In this document: positions 17,520 to 26,398 of the stretch, one piece after another
Layout of the letters: every line of letters starts with the position of its first letter
Position numbering within the stretch: the first letter of the stretch is position 1
Source: Chrysochromulina tobinii
Taxonomy: Eukaryota; Haptophyta; Prymnesiales; Chrysochromulinaceae
Assembly: GCA_001275005.1 (NCBI GenBank)
Contig: JWZX01002766.1
Coordinates: 1-30,152 of the forward strand
DNA length: 30,152 nucleotides
Direction of reading: 5' to 3'
Notes under the pieces: generated by a model
Seen by the model: only the letters and a program-made list of their open reading frames with translations
The model's database searches: none
What the model was told of the DNA's origin: nothing
Translations under genes and position numbers: made by a program

Positions 17520-20500
17520 ATGGATCCGTCGGATAGCGAGAACCCGGCAGAGGGCGACGTTGCTGGTGCGGGAGAGGAGGCCTTTGAGACTGGCATGCGT
17601 GCAGCAGAACGCAACGACGCAGATACAGACAACGCTGCACGTGCTGGTGCGCCAGCAGCAGCTGCTGCTGCTGGTGCGCCTACCGATGCGGCCGCTGCTG
17701 GTACGCCTGAGACGGAGGCGGCAGAGGGCGACGTTGCTGGTGCGGGAGAGGAGGACTTCGAGACCGGCATGCGCCAGAATGCAGCCGAGCGCGACGCCGC
17801 AGATGCGGACAACGCTGCACGTGCTGGTGCGCCTACCGATGCGGCCGCTGCTGGTACGCCTGAGACGGAGGCGGCAGAGGGCGACGTTGCTGGTGCGGGA
17901 GAGGAGGACTTCGAGACTGGCATGCGCCAGAATGCAGCCGAGCGCGACGCCGCAGATGCGGACAACGCTGCACGTGCTGGTGCGCCAGCAGCAGCAGCTG
18001 CTGCTGGTGCGCCTACCGATGCGGCCGCTGCTGGTGCGCCTGAGACGGAGGCGGCAGAGGGCGACGTTGCTGGTGCGGGAGAGGAGGACTTCGAGACTGG
18101 CATGCGCCAGAATGCAGCCGAGCGCGACGCCGCAGATGCAGACAACGACGGCATGCTCGACTTCGAAGAGTTCAAGGTGTTTGTGCGTGCCCGCGAGGAA
18201 GGTGAGTTCACAAACGAGGAGCTCAAGATCCGCTTCGACAAGCTCGACGAGGATGGCAGCGGCAAAGTCGACATGAGCGAGTACCTGCAGTTCTCGTTGC
18301 GCGATTCGCTCTCCCGCTCGTCGCAGCGTGTCTGCGATCTATTCCGGGCTTGGGACGAGGACAAATCCGGCACGATTGACAAGCGGGAGTTCACGCGTGC
18401 GATCCGTGCTCTGGGCTTCGTCGTGTCGGACGAGGACGCAGGTAAGGTGTTCGATGCGCTCGATGAAGACAAGTCTGGCTCTCTTGAGTACAAGGAGCTC
18501 AATACAATGCTGCGCAAGGGCGAGGGTGCTGAGGCTGTGAAAGCGAGGCTGAAGCGCGGCACCATGGTGGATCGCAGCCGCGGAGCGAAGCTCACCGCTA
18601 AAGTCACGAACCGGAACTATCTGGGTGCTCGTGTGGCCGTTCTGCCTCCGATGGTAAAGCTGGATGCCGACTCGGATGAGAACATTGTTGAGCAGATAAA
18701 ACGGATTCTGGAGGAGAATCATGTGAAGCTCATCGATCTCTTCCGTGAATGGGATGCCGACGGCAACGGAGCAATCGACGAGAAGGAGTTTCGCCAGGCT
18801 GTCGCAGCGCTCGGGTACGATGCACCTCGCAGCTACGTTGACGAGGTTTTCCAAGTGATCAACACTAGTGGCAGTGGAATGATCGAGTACAACGAGCTGA
18901 AGGAGGCGCTCAGCACACATTCGAAGAAGAAAGGGAAGCTTGTCTTGCCGCCGAAGGCCGCTGCACCTGCTGGCGCGCCTGCAGCAGCTGCTGCTGTTGG
19001 TGTGCCTACCGATGCGGCCGCTGCTGGTGCGCCTGCGACGGAGGCGGCAGAGTGCGACGTCGCTGGTGCGGGAGAGGAGGACTTCGAGACTGGCATGCGC
19101 CAGGCTGTCATCGACCGTGACGTGGCGGATGCCGACAACGACGGCATGCTCGACTTCGAGGAGTTCAAGGTTTTCATTCGCGATCGCGAGGAGGGCGAGT
19201 TTACAGACGAGGAGCTCAAGATCCGCTTTGACAAGCTTGACCAGGACGGCAGTGGCAAGGTCGACATGGCCGAGTACATCATGTTCGCGCTGCGAGAGTC
19301 GCTTGCTCGCTCGGCTGATCGCGTGTGCGATCTTTTTCGCAAATGGGACGAGGACAAATCCGGCTCGATCGACAAAAAGGAGTTCGCACGGGCCCTACGG
19401 GCTCTCGGCTTTGACGTGGATAATGCCGTTGCTTATGCAGTATTTGACACACTCGACGACGACGGCTCCGGCAAGCTCGAGTACAAGGAGCTGAACATGA
19501 TGCTGCGCAAGGGTGCAGGCGCTGAGGCGGTCAAGCGCCGGCTGAAGCGTGGCTCGATGGCTGATCACGGCCGCGGCTCCTTTCTCTCGGCTAAGAACAT
19601 CAATAAGAACTACCAAGGCGCGCGGGTCAGCGCGTTGCCCCCGATGGTAAAGCTTGACGCTAGCTCGGAGCTCAAACTCGTTGAGCAGTTGAGCAGAATC
19701 ATGCAAGAGCACTCGATCAAGCTCATCGATCTCTTCCGTGACTGGGATACTGATGGCAACGGAGCAATCGACAAGAAGGAGTTTCGCCAGGCAGTGGCGG
19801 CGCTCGGGTATGACGCGCCCAACAAGGCAATCGACGCGGTCTTCGCGACGCTCGATGTGGATGGCGGTGGCATGATCGAGTACCACGAGCTGAAGGCGTC
19901 GCTCAGCACCCACTCGAAGAAGCAGGGGCAGGTTCGTCGCAGAAAAAACGACGAGCTGAAGGTGCGCCCAGCATCAGCATTATCAACATCTTCAGTGGAT
20001 TCGACTGACAAAGTTGGAACAGGCGAAGAGGAATTTGTGACCGGCATGCGCCAAAATGCCATGGACCGCGAAGCTGCAGACCTCGATGGCGACAATATGC
20101 TTGACTTCGATGAGTTCTGTCAGTTTGTTCGCGATCGCGAGGAGGGCGAGTTCACCATGAAGGAGCTCAAAAAGCGCTTTGAAGCCCTTGATACTGATGG
20201 CAGTGGCAAGATCAACTTGGCCGAGTACGTGGCGTGGTCGTTGCGCGACGCACTTTCGCGCTCGTCAGACCGCGTGTGCGATCTGTTCCGCAAGTGGGAT
20301 GAAGATAAGTCTGGATCGATTGATAAGAAGGAGTTCGTGCGTGCCATCAAGTGCTTGGGCTTTGACGACATCACCGTGAAGGAGGCCGGAACGGTCTTCG
20401 ATGAGCTTGATGAAGATGGATCTGGTTTTCTTGAATACAAGGAGCTCAATAGGGTGCTTCGTAAGGGCGGCGCCGGCGCCGAGGCTGCAAAGCGGAACCT

Positions 20501-22388
20501 CAAGCGGGTAGCAGACCGCCGGAGCAGCACTGCTCTGACTGCAAGGAACATGAATAAGAACTTTGAAGCCGCCAAAGTAGCGGCATTGCCGCCAATGGTA
20601 AAGCTCGACCCTCACAAAGGGCCGATCAAGGATCAGCTTGTCAACATTCTTGCCGAGCACTCGGTGAAGCTTGTCGACCTCTTCCGCGAGTGGGACATCG
20701 ACGGGGACGGCGTTGTCGACAAGAAGGAATTCCGTCAGGCGGTTGCTGGGCTTGGTTACGATGTCCCAAAGAAAGACATGGATGACCTCTTCGACGACCT
20801 CGACGAGGACAGGGGCGGCGCTATCGAGTTTTACGAGTTCAAGAAGGCCCTGCACACCCTGCTCCAAAAAGCTATCGTAAAGAAGCGTGAGGAGAAGAGG
20901 GAGCGATTGGCGAAGGCGGGAAGGTTGGGACCTCCGCCGAAGCCTCTGCTCCCCCCTGAAGAATTGATGGATGGCGAAGGTGGCGAGCTGGTCGTGCTGG
21001 CTTCGGGTACGCACACACACACGGTGGTGCTGCTTCATTCGATGTATGGGTCCGCCGAGATGTACTCGCGGCTCTACCGGCGCTTCCTGAACTATGCCGC
21101 CGGCTTTAAATTCATCTTCCCGCGTGCGCCGGAGCGCCCGCTGATTTCACCAAATGGCGATGAGTATAAGGCCCGTGCATGGTACAATCCGACCACACTT
21201 CGCGACACTGGCGACGTCGACGGCAATACCGTGGACATGGACCAGCTCGCTGCTCAAACGGCAAGGATACATCACATCATCGAGCGCGAGGCCTCGATTC
21301 TGGGTGGTGACTGCGGCCGCGTGGTGCTCGGTGGCACCCACATGGGCGGCTCCGTGGCGCTCCATGCTGCGATGAATTTCCGCGCTCCACTTGGGGCGCT
21401 TGTCTGCATGCGCACCAACTTTTTGCCCCTCGGCCTTACGAAAGCGGTGTTTGAGGTCAATGAGACGCCTGTCTTTGTGTTCGCTGCCGACGAGGACCGA
21501 GTGCATCCTCTACATCTTGTTCGAGAGAGCTTCGATTCGCTCAAGCGCGCAGGCTTCAAACTTGAGTGGCACGTCGAGCCTGAGCTTGACCACGCGAACG
21601 ACTGCCTCAACGAGCAGCGTTATGCCGCCTACTGGATTGTAAAGACCTGCATTGGACAGAAGGCGGGCAACCTCGTGAAGGGGACTATTCACGATGTCAA
21701 ACCGCCAAAGCCGCCGGCCCCGCCACCAGAGCCGAAGCAGCCGCCACCACACCGCCGGCGCGCTCTTTCCGCCCGACCGGCTTCGCAGACCACAAAGAGC
21801 AACAAGAAGGAAGACCCATTCTACAACTTCTTGCACGCGCTGATGCGCGAGCCTGACTGGCGCGGAGGTTCTGCCATTCGCGGCCCTGGGTGGGATACGC
21901 GCAAGGCGACTGGCTTCATCTCTCCATTTTCGCCACTGCACTCGAGACCCACCGCAATGGTCACCCGTGTCGATCGCGGTGGACCTCTTCTCGGCCGCGT
22001 CATCCGATCCCCACGTGACCAAGCTGAGCCCGTGGGACCTGCAGCGAGCGCACCGCCAACGCGCCCAGCTACGGCCCGACGCGAGTGGAATGACAGCACG
22101 AGGGCAACCATCTTCGATCCGCCGCCTCTGTACCCAGCAGGCGACCGGCCCGTCACAGTCGCCGGCCACCCAGGGCAGGGCACACCACTGCATCCTGTCA
22201 TCGAAAAGGGGGCGGGCCCATTCAATTACATTGAACAGCGGCCCTCGACGAGCCCAGGGATCCAACGTGGCGGTCATGGGCAGTACTCGACGACTGAAGG
22301 CGATGAGGCTCTGTTCCCGATGCAACCTTTGGTCGCACGGCCTGCGACGGCTAACAATCCGAGCCCAAGGTCGCGAGGGGCTCACTAG
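17520..22388 (+). CDS. Giant EF-hand protein: three modules of six EF-hands plus a pseudo-acyl-protein-thioesterase domain (1622 aa)
   Basis: The frame starts at a TTG (17511) but the first ATG is at 17520 (MDPSDSENPAEGDVAG). Residues 1-185 are low-complexity repeats rich in Ala/Gly/Thr. Three homologous modules follow at ~185-467, ~517-798 and ~834-1110. Each opens with a GEE(D/E)F.TGMR motif and has six EF-hand loops: DADNDGMLDFEE, DEDGSGKVDMSE, DEDKSGTIDKRE, DEDKSGSLEYKE, DADGNGAIDEKE and NTSGSGMIEYNE in module 1; 18 loops in all, most with intact Ca ligands. An alpha/beta-hydrolase domain follows at ~1155-1377 (VVLLHSMYG, FIFPRAPERP, RAWYN), like acyl-protein thioesterases. The nucleophile elbow G-x-S-x-G reads GGTHMGG, with H1274 in the Ser place, while an Asp (about 1324, AADED) and His1358 remain, so classical serine hydrolysis is not expected. 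The C-terminal ~240 residues are Pro-rich. Probably a cytosolic Ca sensor or scaffold; partners unknown. Confidence 0.9.
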   Translation: MDPSDSENPAEGDVAGAGEEAFETGMRAAERNDADTDNAARAGAPAAAAAAGAPTDAAAAGTPETEAAEGDVAGAGEEDFETGMRQNAAERDAADADNAARAGAPTDAAAAGTPETEAAEGDVAGAGEEDFETGMRQNAAERDAADADNAARAGAPAAAAAAGAPTDAAAAGAPETEAAEGDVAGAGEEDFETGMRQNAAERDAADADNDGMLDFEEFKVFVRAREEGEFTNEELKIRFDKLDEDGSGKVDMSEYLQFSLRDSLSRSSQRVCDLFRAWDEDKSGTIDKREFTRAIRALGFVVSDEDAGKVFDALDEDKSGSLEYKELNTMLRKGEGAEAVKARLKRGTMVDRSRGAKLTAKVTNRNYLGARVAVLPPMVKLDADSDENIVEQIKRILEENHVKLIDLFREWDADGNGAIDEKEFRQAVAALGYDAPRSYVDEVFQVINTSGSGMIEYNELKEALSTHSKKKGKLVLPPKAAAPAGAPAAAAAVGVPTDAAAAGAPATEAAECDVAGAGEEDFETGMRQAVIDRDVADADNDGMLDFEEFKVFIRDREEGEFTDEELKIRFDKLDQDGSGKVDMAEYIMFALRESLARSADRVCDLFRKWDEDKSGSIDKKEFARALRALGFDVDNAVAYAVFDTLDDDGSGKLEYKELNMMLRKGAGAEAVKRRLKRGSMADHGRGSFLSAKNINKNYQGARVSALPPMVKLDASSELKLVEQLSRIMQEHSIKLIDLFRDWDTDGNGAIDKKEFRQAVAALGYDAPNKAIDAVFATLDVDGGGMIEYHELKASLSTHSKKQGQVRRRKNDELKVRPASALSTSSVDSTDKVGTGEEEFVTGMRQNAMDREAADLDGDNMLDFDEFCQFVRDREEGEFTMKELKKRFEALDTDGSGKINLAEYVAWSLRDALSRSSDRVCDLFRKWDEDKSGSIDKKEFVRAIKCLGFDDITVKEAGTVFDELDEDGSGFLEYKELNRVLRKGGAGAEAAKRNLKRVADRRSSTALTARNMNKNFEAAKVAALPPMVKLDPHKGPIKDQLVNILAEHSVKLVDLFREWDIDGDGVVDKKEFRQAVAGLGYDVPKKDMDDLFDDLDEDRGGAIEFYEFKKALHTLLQKAIVKKREEKRERLAKAGRLGPPPKPLLPPEELMDGEGGELVVLASGTHTHTVVLLHSMYGSAEMYSRLYRRFLNYAAGFKFIFPRAPERPLISPNGDEYKARAWYNPTTLRDTGDVDGNTVDMDQLAAQTARIHHIIEREASILGGDCGRVVLGGTHMGGSVALHAAMNFRAPLGALVCMRTNFLPLGLTKAVFEVNETPVFVFAADEDRVHPLHLVRESFDSLKRAGFKLEWHVEPELDHANDCLNEQRYAAYWIVKTCIGQKAGNLVKGTIHDVKPPKPPAPPPEPKQPPPHRRRALSARPASQTTKSNKKEDPFYNFLHALMREPDWRGGSAIRGPGWDTRKATGFISPFSPLHSRPTAMVTRVDRGGPLLGRVIRSPRDQAEPVGPAASAPPTRPATARREWNDSTRATIFDPPPLYPAGDRPVTVAGHPGQGTPLHPVIEKGAGPFNYIEQRPSTSPGIQRGGHGQYSTTEGDEALFPMQPLVARPATANNPSPRSRGAH
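17550..18135 (+). repeat. In-frame coding tandem repeats (units of 174, 153 and 180 bp)
   Basis: The DNA GAGGGCGACGTTGCTGGTGC recurs at 17550, 17724, 17877 and 18057, and a diverged copy (GAGTGCGACGTCGCTGG) at 19050 precedes module 2. All intervals are multiples of three, so the reading frame is kept. Units differ in the number of Ala-rich GAPAAAAAAG segments, as expected from unequal exchange or slippage. They look like partial copies of the segment that leads into an EF-hand module (EEDFETGMRQNAAERDAADAD), amplified without the EF-hand itself. Confidence 0.9.
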
Positions 22389-23384
22389 GAGCTGCGGGTT
22401 TGAGAAGCCAAGGCCTCTCATCGCATCACAAGAGCGCTAACGCCATCGGCCATGCCGGTGGACCTGGCTTCTGTGATGCGCATCCTTGTGCTGCGTGTTT
22501 GTGTCATGCTGCGCGGTGAGGCTCCCAGCGGCGCGCGCCTCTGAAGGCCAAGTACCAAAACATGATGAACCCGCGAGCCTGGTAGGGGAAGGGTCGCATG
22601 TGATGATTCGTGCACCGTGTGGACTGATGTCGCTGGTCATACGTCATGCGATGCCGGTTGCATCGGTTGAATGTGCCGTCTGCCGAGCGTGATGCTGATT
22701 GCCCCGCCGCCCCGATCTCGCGCCGCCGATCGCGCCGTCATGCGCGCCGTGCCGGGTGGGCCGGTGCCGTGAAACGGTGCGGGGTGACGCGGACTGAAAA
22801 CCGCGGGCGGCGCCGTCGGCACCTACGCGACGAGCCCCCGTGCGGATCCGTGACTATGGATTCGTGACTGCACATACCTCCCTGACAGACAGCAGTAACT
22901 GCGCATCCTGATAACGTAATAGCTGGAGTACTCGCTGAGAGGAACCGAGCATCAGCATCGTGGAGCATGTAATGAACATGCGCCGTACGTTCCATACATG
23001 TTTGTCGTGTATATCGTCATATGGTCGAGATGTGTGTCCCCGTGTGCGTCGAATAAGTTCTCGCTTTCAGAAACACTCAGTCGACGATCGCGCTCTAGCT
23101 ACTCAACTCTCTCACTCCGGACACTCCCCCTCCCAAAAGTCATCGAACCAAATTCAATGACCAAATAGCAAATTGCTGTAGATCCACCTTTTGGTTGTGC
23201 CTTGAGGGAGGATTTTGAGAGGTTTTTTCTCATCGTGGAGTTATCGTGGAGTCGGTCGAGTGAGGGCCTTCTAACGCGAGATCGCCCGCTGTGAATTGAG
23301 ACCACCGATAGGCATGCTTTTATTTTGGAGAGATTCCTGAAGGATTCTGAAAGCAAGCGACCACAGGGACGCGACCAGGTCCAG
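22389..23384. other. Intergenic region, no gene seen
   Basis: About 1 kb lies between the EF-hand gene and the kinase gene (same strand). It becomes more A/T-rich from about 22860 toward the kinase start, consistent with promoter and 5' UTR. Short direct repeat TTATCGTGGAGT-like sequences lie near 23233-23251. The frame of the kinase runs back to a TTG at 23325, but no ATG precedes 23385. Confidence 0.6.
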
Positions 23385-25028
23385 ATGGGTCAGACGGTCA
23401 GTATGCCCGCGTCTCGAGCCGCCTCTGCTCAGCTTGCTCGTTGGCACTGCGGCGTGGTAGGACGCTCCAAGGACGACGTCGAGGTCGTCTTTCTTGACGA
23501 GGACATCGTGTACGGCGATGATGAACGCGATGTTCAGCTCGGCAGCGACTACTATGTGGGCTTCTGGTCGCGCGTGCTCGGCAAGGGAAGCTTTGCAACT
23601 GTGAAGCTTGCCACAAATCGTTCGACCGGCCACCAGGTGGCGGTGAAAATCATCAAGCGAAAGACGCGGCCCTCGGCGGCTGCAAGCGAGGAGGAGCTGC
23701 TGCAGCGCGAAATCAAGCACCACAATTTGCTGCGCCACGACAACATCGTGCGTCTTTACACGTGGGTGACGACGCCCAAAGAGTTTCTGCTGGTGATGGA
23801 GTTCTGTACAGGGGGTGACATGCTCCGGTACATCAACGAGTGCCAGGATCTGCGCACCTCCGAGGCACGCTACTTCTTCGCGCAGCTGCTCGAGGGCGTC
23901 GCCTTCTGCCACTCGCTCGGAATCGGCCATCGCGACCTCAAGCTCGAGAACCTGATGCTGTGCGAGTGCGCCCCGAGCGCTGGGGCGGGCGGCGGCGCGA
24001 GCGGCGGTGCGGGGGCGCCGCCCGCCGCTGCCCCCGCGTCGAGCACCGACGCGGCCGCCGAGCGCCCATCGTGGGAGGGCTGGACCCTCAAGATCACTGA
24101 CTTCGGGCTCAGCGATCTGAATCCGATCGGGGTGCTGAGCACCACGTGCTGCGGCACGCCCCTGTACGCCGCCCCCGAGCTCGTCGGCATCGGACCACTC
24201 GATGGCTTCGATGCGAGCAAGAGTGACATGTGGAGCTGCGGGGTCATCCTGTACGCCTTCCTCACGTCTCGCCTCCCCTTCGATGGCGACGATATACGCA
24301 TGCTCGTGCGCAACATCACGCGATGCCAATACGAGCCAGTGCCCGCTGAGCGGGGCCGAGCCGCCTCTGAGCTCGTCGCCGGCCTGCTCGCCCTCCCCCC
24401 TGCTCGCCGGCTGAGCGCACGCGCTGCGCTCGGATCCGTGTGGATCGCGACCCTCGCAGCGCCGCCCGCTGATGCGCCACAGGGCTTGAATGCGAGCTTG
24501 CCGAGCTTCCATGCGAGCTTGCATGCGAGCTTGCCGGTCTCGCCATCCTGCATCATCCGATCCTCGTCACTGCCGGCCACGTCCTCGCGTCTCCACACTC
24601 CGCTCCAGCCCCTCGCCAAGGTAGACGTGCAGACAGACGGCGGCGCCCCAATCGACGGCGCTGGCGCGCCATCGACGGCAGATCCGTTGGTGCCAGCCCC
24701 GGGACTGAGCGACTCATTGAGCCACTCCGACGGCGGCATGCTGATCAACGACTTCTCAAGTGCAGGTCTCGTCGGCGCCGAGCCCGCTTTGAGCCCATCA
24801 GCGATCCTGCGCAACGCGAGCGCGACGTCCTCGTACTTCAAGGCCTTCTATGCTGAGCAGCTGCGTGCGCAGGCATATGCGACGGACGACGTGGCGTCGC
24901 AGCTCGCCCAGAATCCGAGCTACTTTGGGCTTACGGAGGCCGAGCTCAAGGAGATCATGGCCGATATCGCCGATGAGTCGTTGGACGAGAATTACTGTCG
25001 GATGATGAGTTTCGTCGCGACTATGTGA
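23385..25028 (+). CDS. CAMK/AMPK-like serine/threonine protein kinase, probably N-myristoylated (547 aa)
   Basis: The first ATG in the frame (23385) gives MGQTVSM, a classic myristoylation sequence (Gly2, Ser6), which supports this start and predicts membrane attachment. The kinase domain spans ~55-360: glycine loop GKGSFATV (66-73), K88 (VAVKII), E in the alphaC region (LLQREIKHH), hinge LVMEFCTGGDML, HRDLKLEN (D184), DFGLSD (239-244), CCGTPLYAAPEL, and DMWSCGVILYAFLTSRLPF. All catalytic residues are present. A ~38-residue Ala/Gly/Pro insertion (~193-230) separates the catalytic loop from DFG. The domain is closest in style to AMPK/SnRK/CIPK kinases. The regulatory tail (~360-547) is Ser/Pro-rich with a repeated (N/H)ASLPSFHASLHASL segment and a C-terminal helical block (YFGLTEAELKEIMADI). 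I see no EF-hand or NAF motif in it. Confidence 0.92.
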   Translation: MGQTVSMPASRAASAQLARWHCGVVGRSKDDVEVVFLDEDIVYGDDERDVQLGSDYYVGFWSRVLGKGSFATVKLATNRSTGHQVAVKIIKRKTRPSAAASEEELLQREIKHHNLLRHDNIVRLYTWVTTPKEFLLVMEFCTGGDMLRYINECQDLRTSEARYFFAQLLEGVAFCHSLGIGHRDLKLENLMLCECAPSAGAGGGASGGAGAPPAAAPASSTDAAAERPSWEGWTLKITDFGLSDLNPIGVLSTTCCGTPLYAAPELVGIGPLDGFDASKSDMWSCGVILYAFLTSRLPFDGDDIRMLVRNITRCQYEPVPAERGRAASELVAGLLALPPARRLSARAALGSVWIATLAAPPADAPQGLNASLPSFHASLHASLPVSPSCIIRSSSLPATSSRLHTPLQPLAKVDVQTDGGAPIDGAGAPSTADPLVPAPGLSDSLSHSDGGMLINDFSSAGLVGAEPALSPSAILRNASATSSYFKAFYAEQLRAQAYATDDVASQLAQNPSYFGLTEAELKEIMADIADESLDENYCRMMSFVATM

Positions 25029-25507
25029 GAGGGGTGTGAGCTAATTTCTACCTCTGTCATATGTACGCCGGCGGTCCGGTGGTCTTCCAGGTGTCGAGTT
25101 TCTTACCTTTGGCTGTGAAAAAGCCAGTGTGGTAACATTCCTCGACGGAGCAGTGGCCAGCGCACCATTAAGTCAAATTAAGTGCCTCCACGCCCATGCT
25201 CCAAACTGAGCAGCAGAGAGCAATGCGATGCCGATTGTGCCCGCGCTCCGCGCTGCGACCTCGCCTGAGGTTTGAACCTGTTGCGCTCGCTGGTGTGCCG
25301 TCATGCCGCGCGGTCTGTGGCGCGGTCTGGCGACCTCAGAACTCGTACGTACTACCATGTTACGGTAGGTGTGTAGTTCTTAGATTGTGGCTATGATTGT
25401 GTCCGGTGACATTACACACGCTGTGCCAAGAAGATCGTAGAAGAAGCGACGCTCTACAGTCCGAGCTGCGGCTATACGGTAACGGTACAGCAGTGTCTCT
25501 TGCAACT
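25029..25507. other. Convergent intergenic region, no gene seen
   Basis: This lies between the 3' ends of the kinase (+) and the PAN-like gene (-). It contains a short TGGCGCGGTCTG repetition near 25300-25330 and an AT-containing patch near 25350-25400. No frame was supported. Confidence 0.6.
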
Positions 25508-26398
25508 TCAAATGTCAAACTCCTCGCCCGGGCAAGGACCGTGCTTCTTGCACCAACGCTCCTTCCATCGGTCGCTGGGCGCTGCACTCAGGATCTCGAC
25601 CCCTGCTTCGGCAAGGGCGCCGCTGATCCACGGGACGTCCTTGGGCATCGGCCCTTGCCAAATCTTTTCGTCAACGGGCCACGGCCAGGTCTTGCGTGGT
25701 GCGTGGCGCATAATCTCTGGGTACGTCGTCCCTCGAAAGTGCGGATTTTTCAGCCGCCATGGGGCCGTGCGCGGCGTCGGTGGGATGCCGTTTTGGAACT
25801 TGAGCCAGCACTCACCAAAGCCATGCTTGTGGATGTCGAAGGCGAAGCAACGCTCCTCAGGACAGAAGGTCCAGATAGTGCACGCCTGCTCCGGCGACCC
25901 ACAATGCAACTCAGGGCGCGCGCTCCACCAGCTCTTGCCGCGCCCACCTTGCACACCGCACGTAGCCTGGTGCGCCCTGCATGCCGCGCAGCACTCGCCT
26001 GCGTCACGCACTTTGAAGCCCAAGCCCCACACTGCTGCTCCGTCACCAGAGTAACCAGTGTGCTCATGGGCGTGGCACAGCTCGTCGAGAGCAATGCCGG
26101 AGCTAGGGCGACTAGTACTGTCCACGAACGAGCTTAGTGACGTCGATGCAAAGCGCAGAGATGTTTCCACCAGCGGCAGCTGAGCGTCAGTGCGGTTGTG
26201 CAACTCTCGTGCATCCGCAATGGTGCGCTTGCGCCGCCTCCGTCCACCTAGCTGCCGACCGTCGGTATCTCCCTTGGCATCGTCTTCAGCTGCAAATGCC
26301 GCCAGCAGCACGTGTTTTCGAGTTCTGAACTCGATGCTCACAATGGTGGCGAGAAAGATACTTATGCCGAGGAGCAAAATGAGAGCACGGGTGGCCAT
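25508..26398 (-). CDS. Type II membrane protein with a PAN/Apple-like Cys-rich domain (296 aa)
   Basis: The frame reaches a TTG upstream (26581), but the only ATG is at 26398 (MATRALILLLGISIFLATIV). It gives a signal-anchor of ~19 hydrophobic residues followed by basic residues (FRTRK). A linker with a strongly basic GGRRRRKR (about 51-58) could be a processing or retention signal. Residues ~104-205 form a Cys-rich domain resembling algal PAN/Apple modules: C108, C136-C137, C140, C147, C166, C173, C179, C184 and C197, with CTIWTFC, RCFAFDIH and GECWLKFQ. The C-terminal ~90 residues are Trp/Pro-rich (RKTWPWPVDEKIWQGPMP). Many related algal proteins are Golgi or surface proteins thought to bind glycans or proteins; no catalytic domain is recognisable here. 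The 70-bp duplication lies just upstream. Confidence 0.75.
   Translation of the reverse strand: MATRALILLLGISIFLATIVSIEFRTRKHVLLAAFAAEDDAKGDTDGRQLGGRRRRKRTIADARELHNRTDAQLPLVETSLRFASTSLSSFVDSTSRPSSGIALDELCHAHEHTGYSGDGAAVWGLGFKVRDAGECCAACRAHQATCGVQGGRGKSWWSARPELHCGSPEQACTIWTFCPEERCFAFDIHKHGFGECWLKFQNGIPPTPRTAPWRLKNPHFRGTTYPEIMRHAPRKTWPWPVDEKIWQGPMPKDVPWISGALAEAGVEILSAAPSDRWKERWCKKHGPCPGEEFDI

Noticed and set aside
17438-18607. Ser/Ala-rich minus-strand frame of 389 codons
   Set aside because: Antisense reading of the EF-hand gene's repeats; the plus frame has 18 real EF-hand loops.
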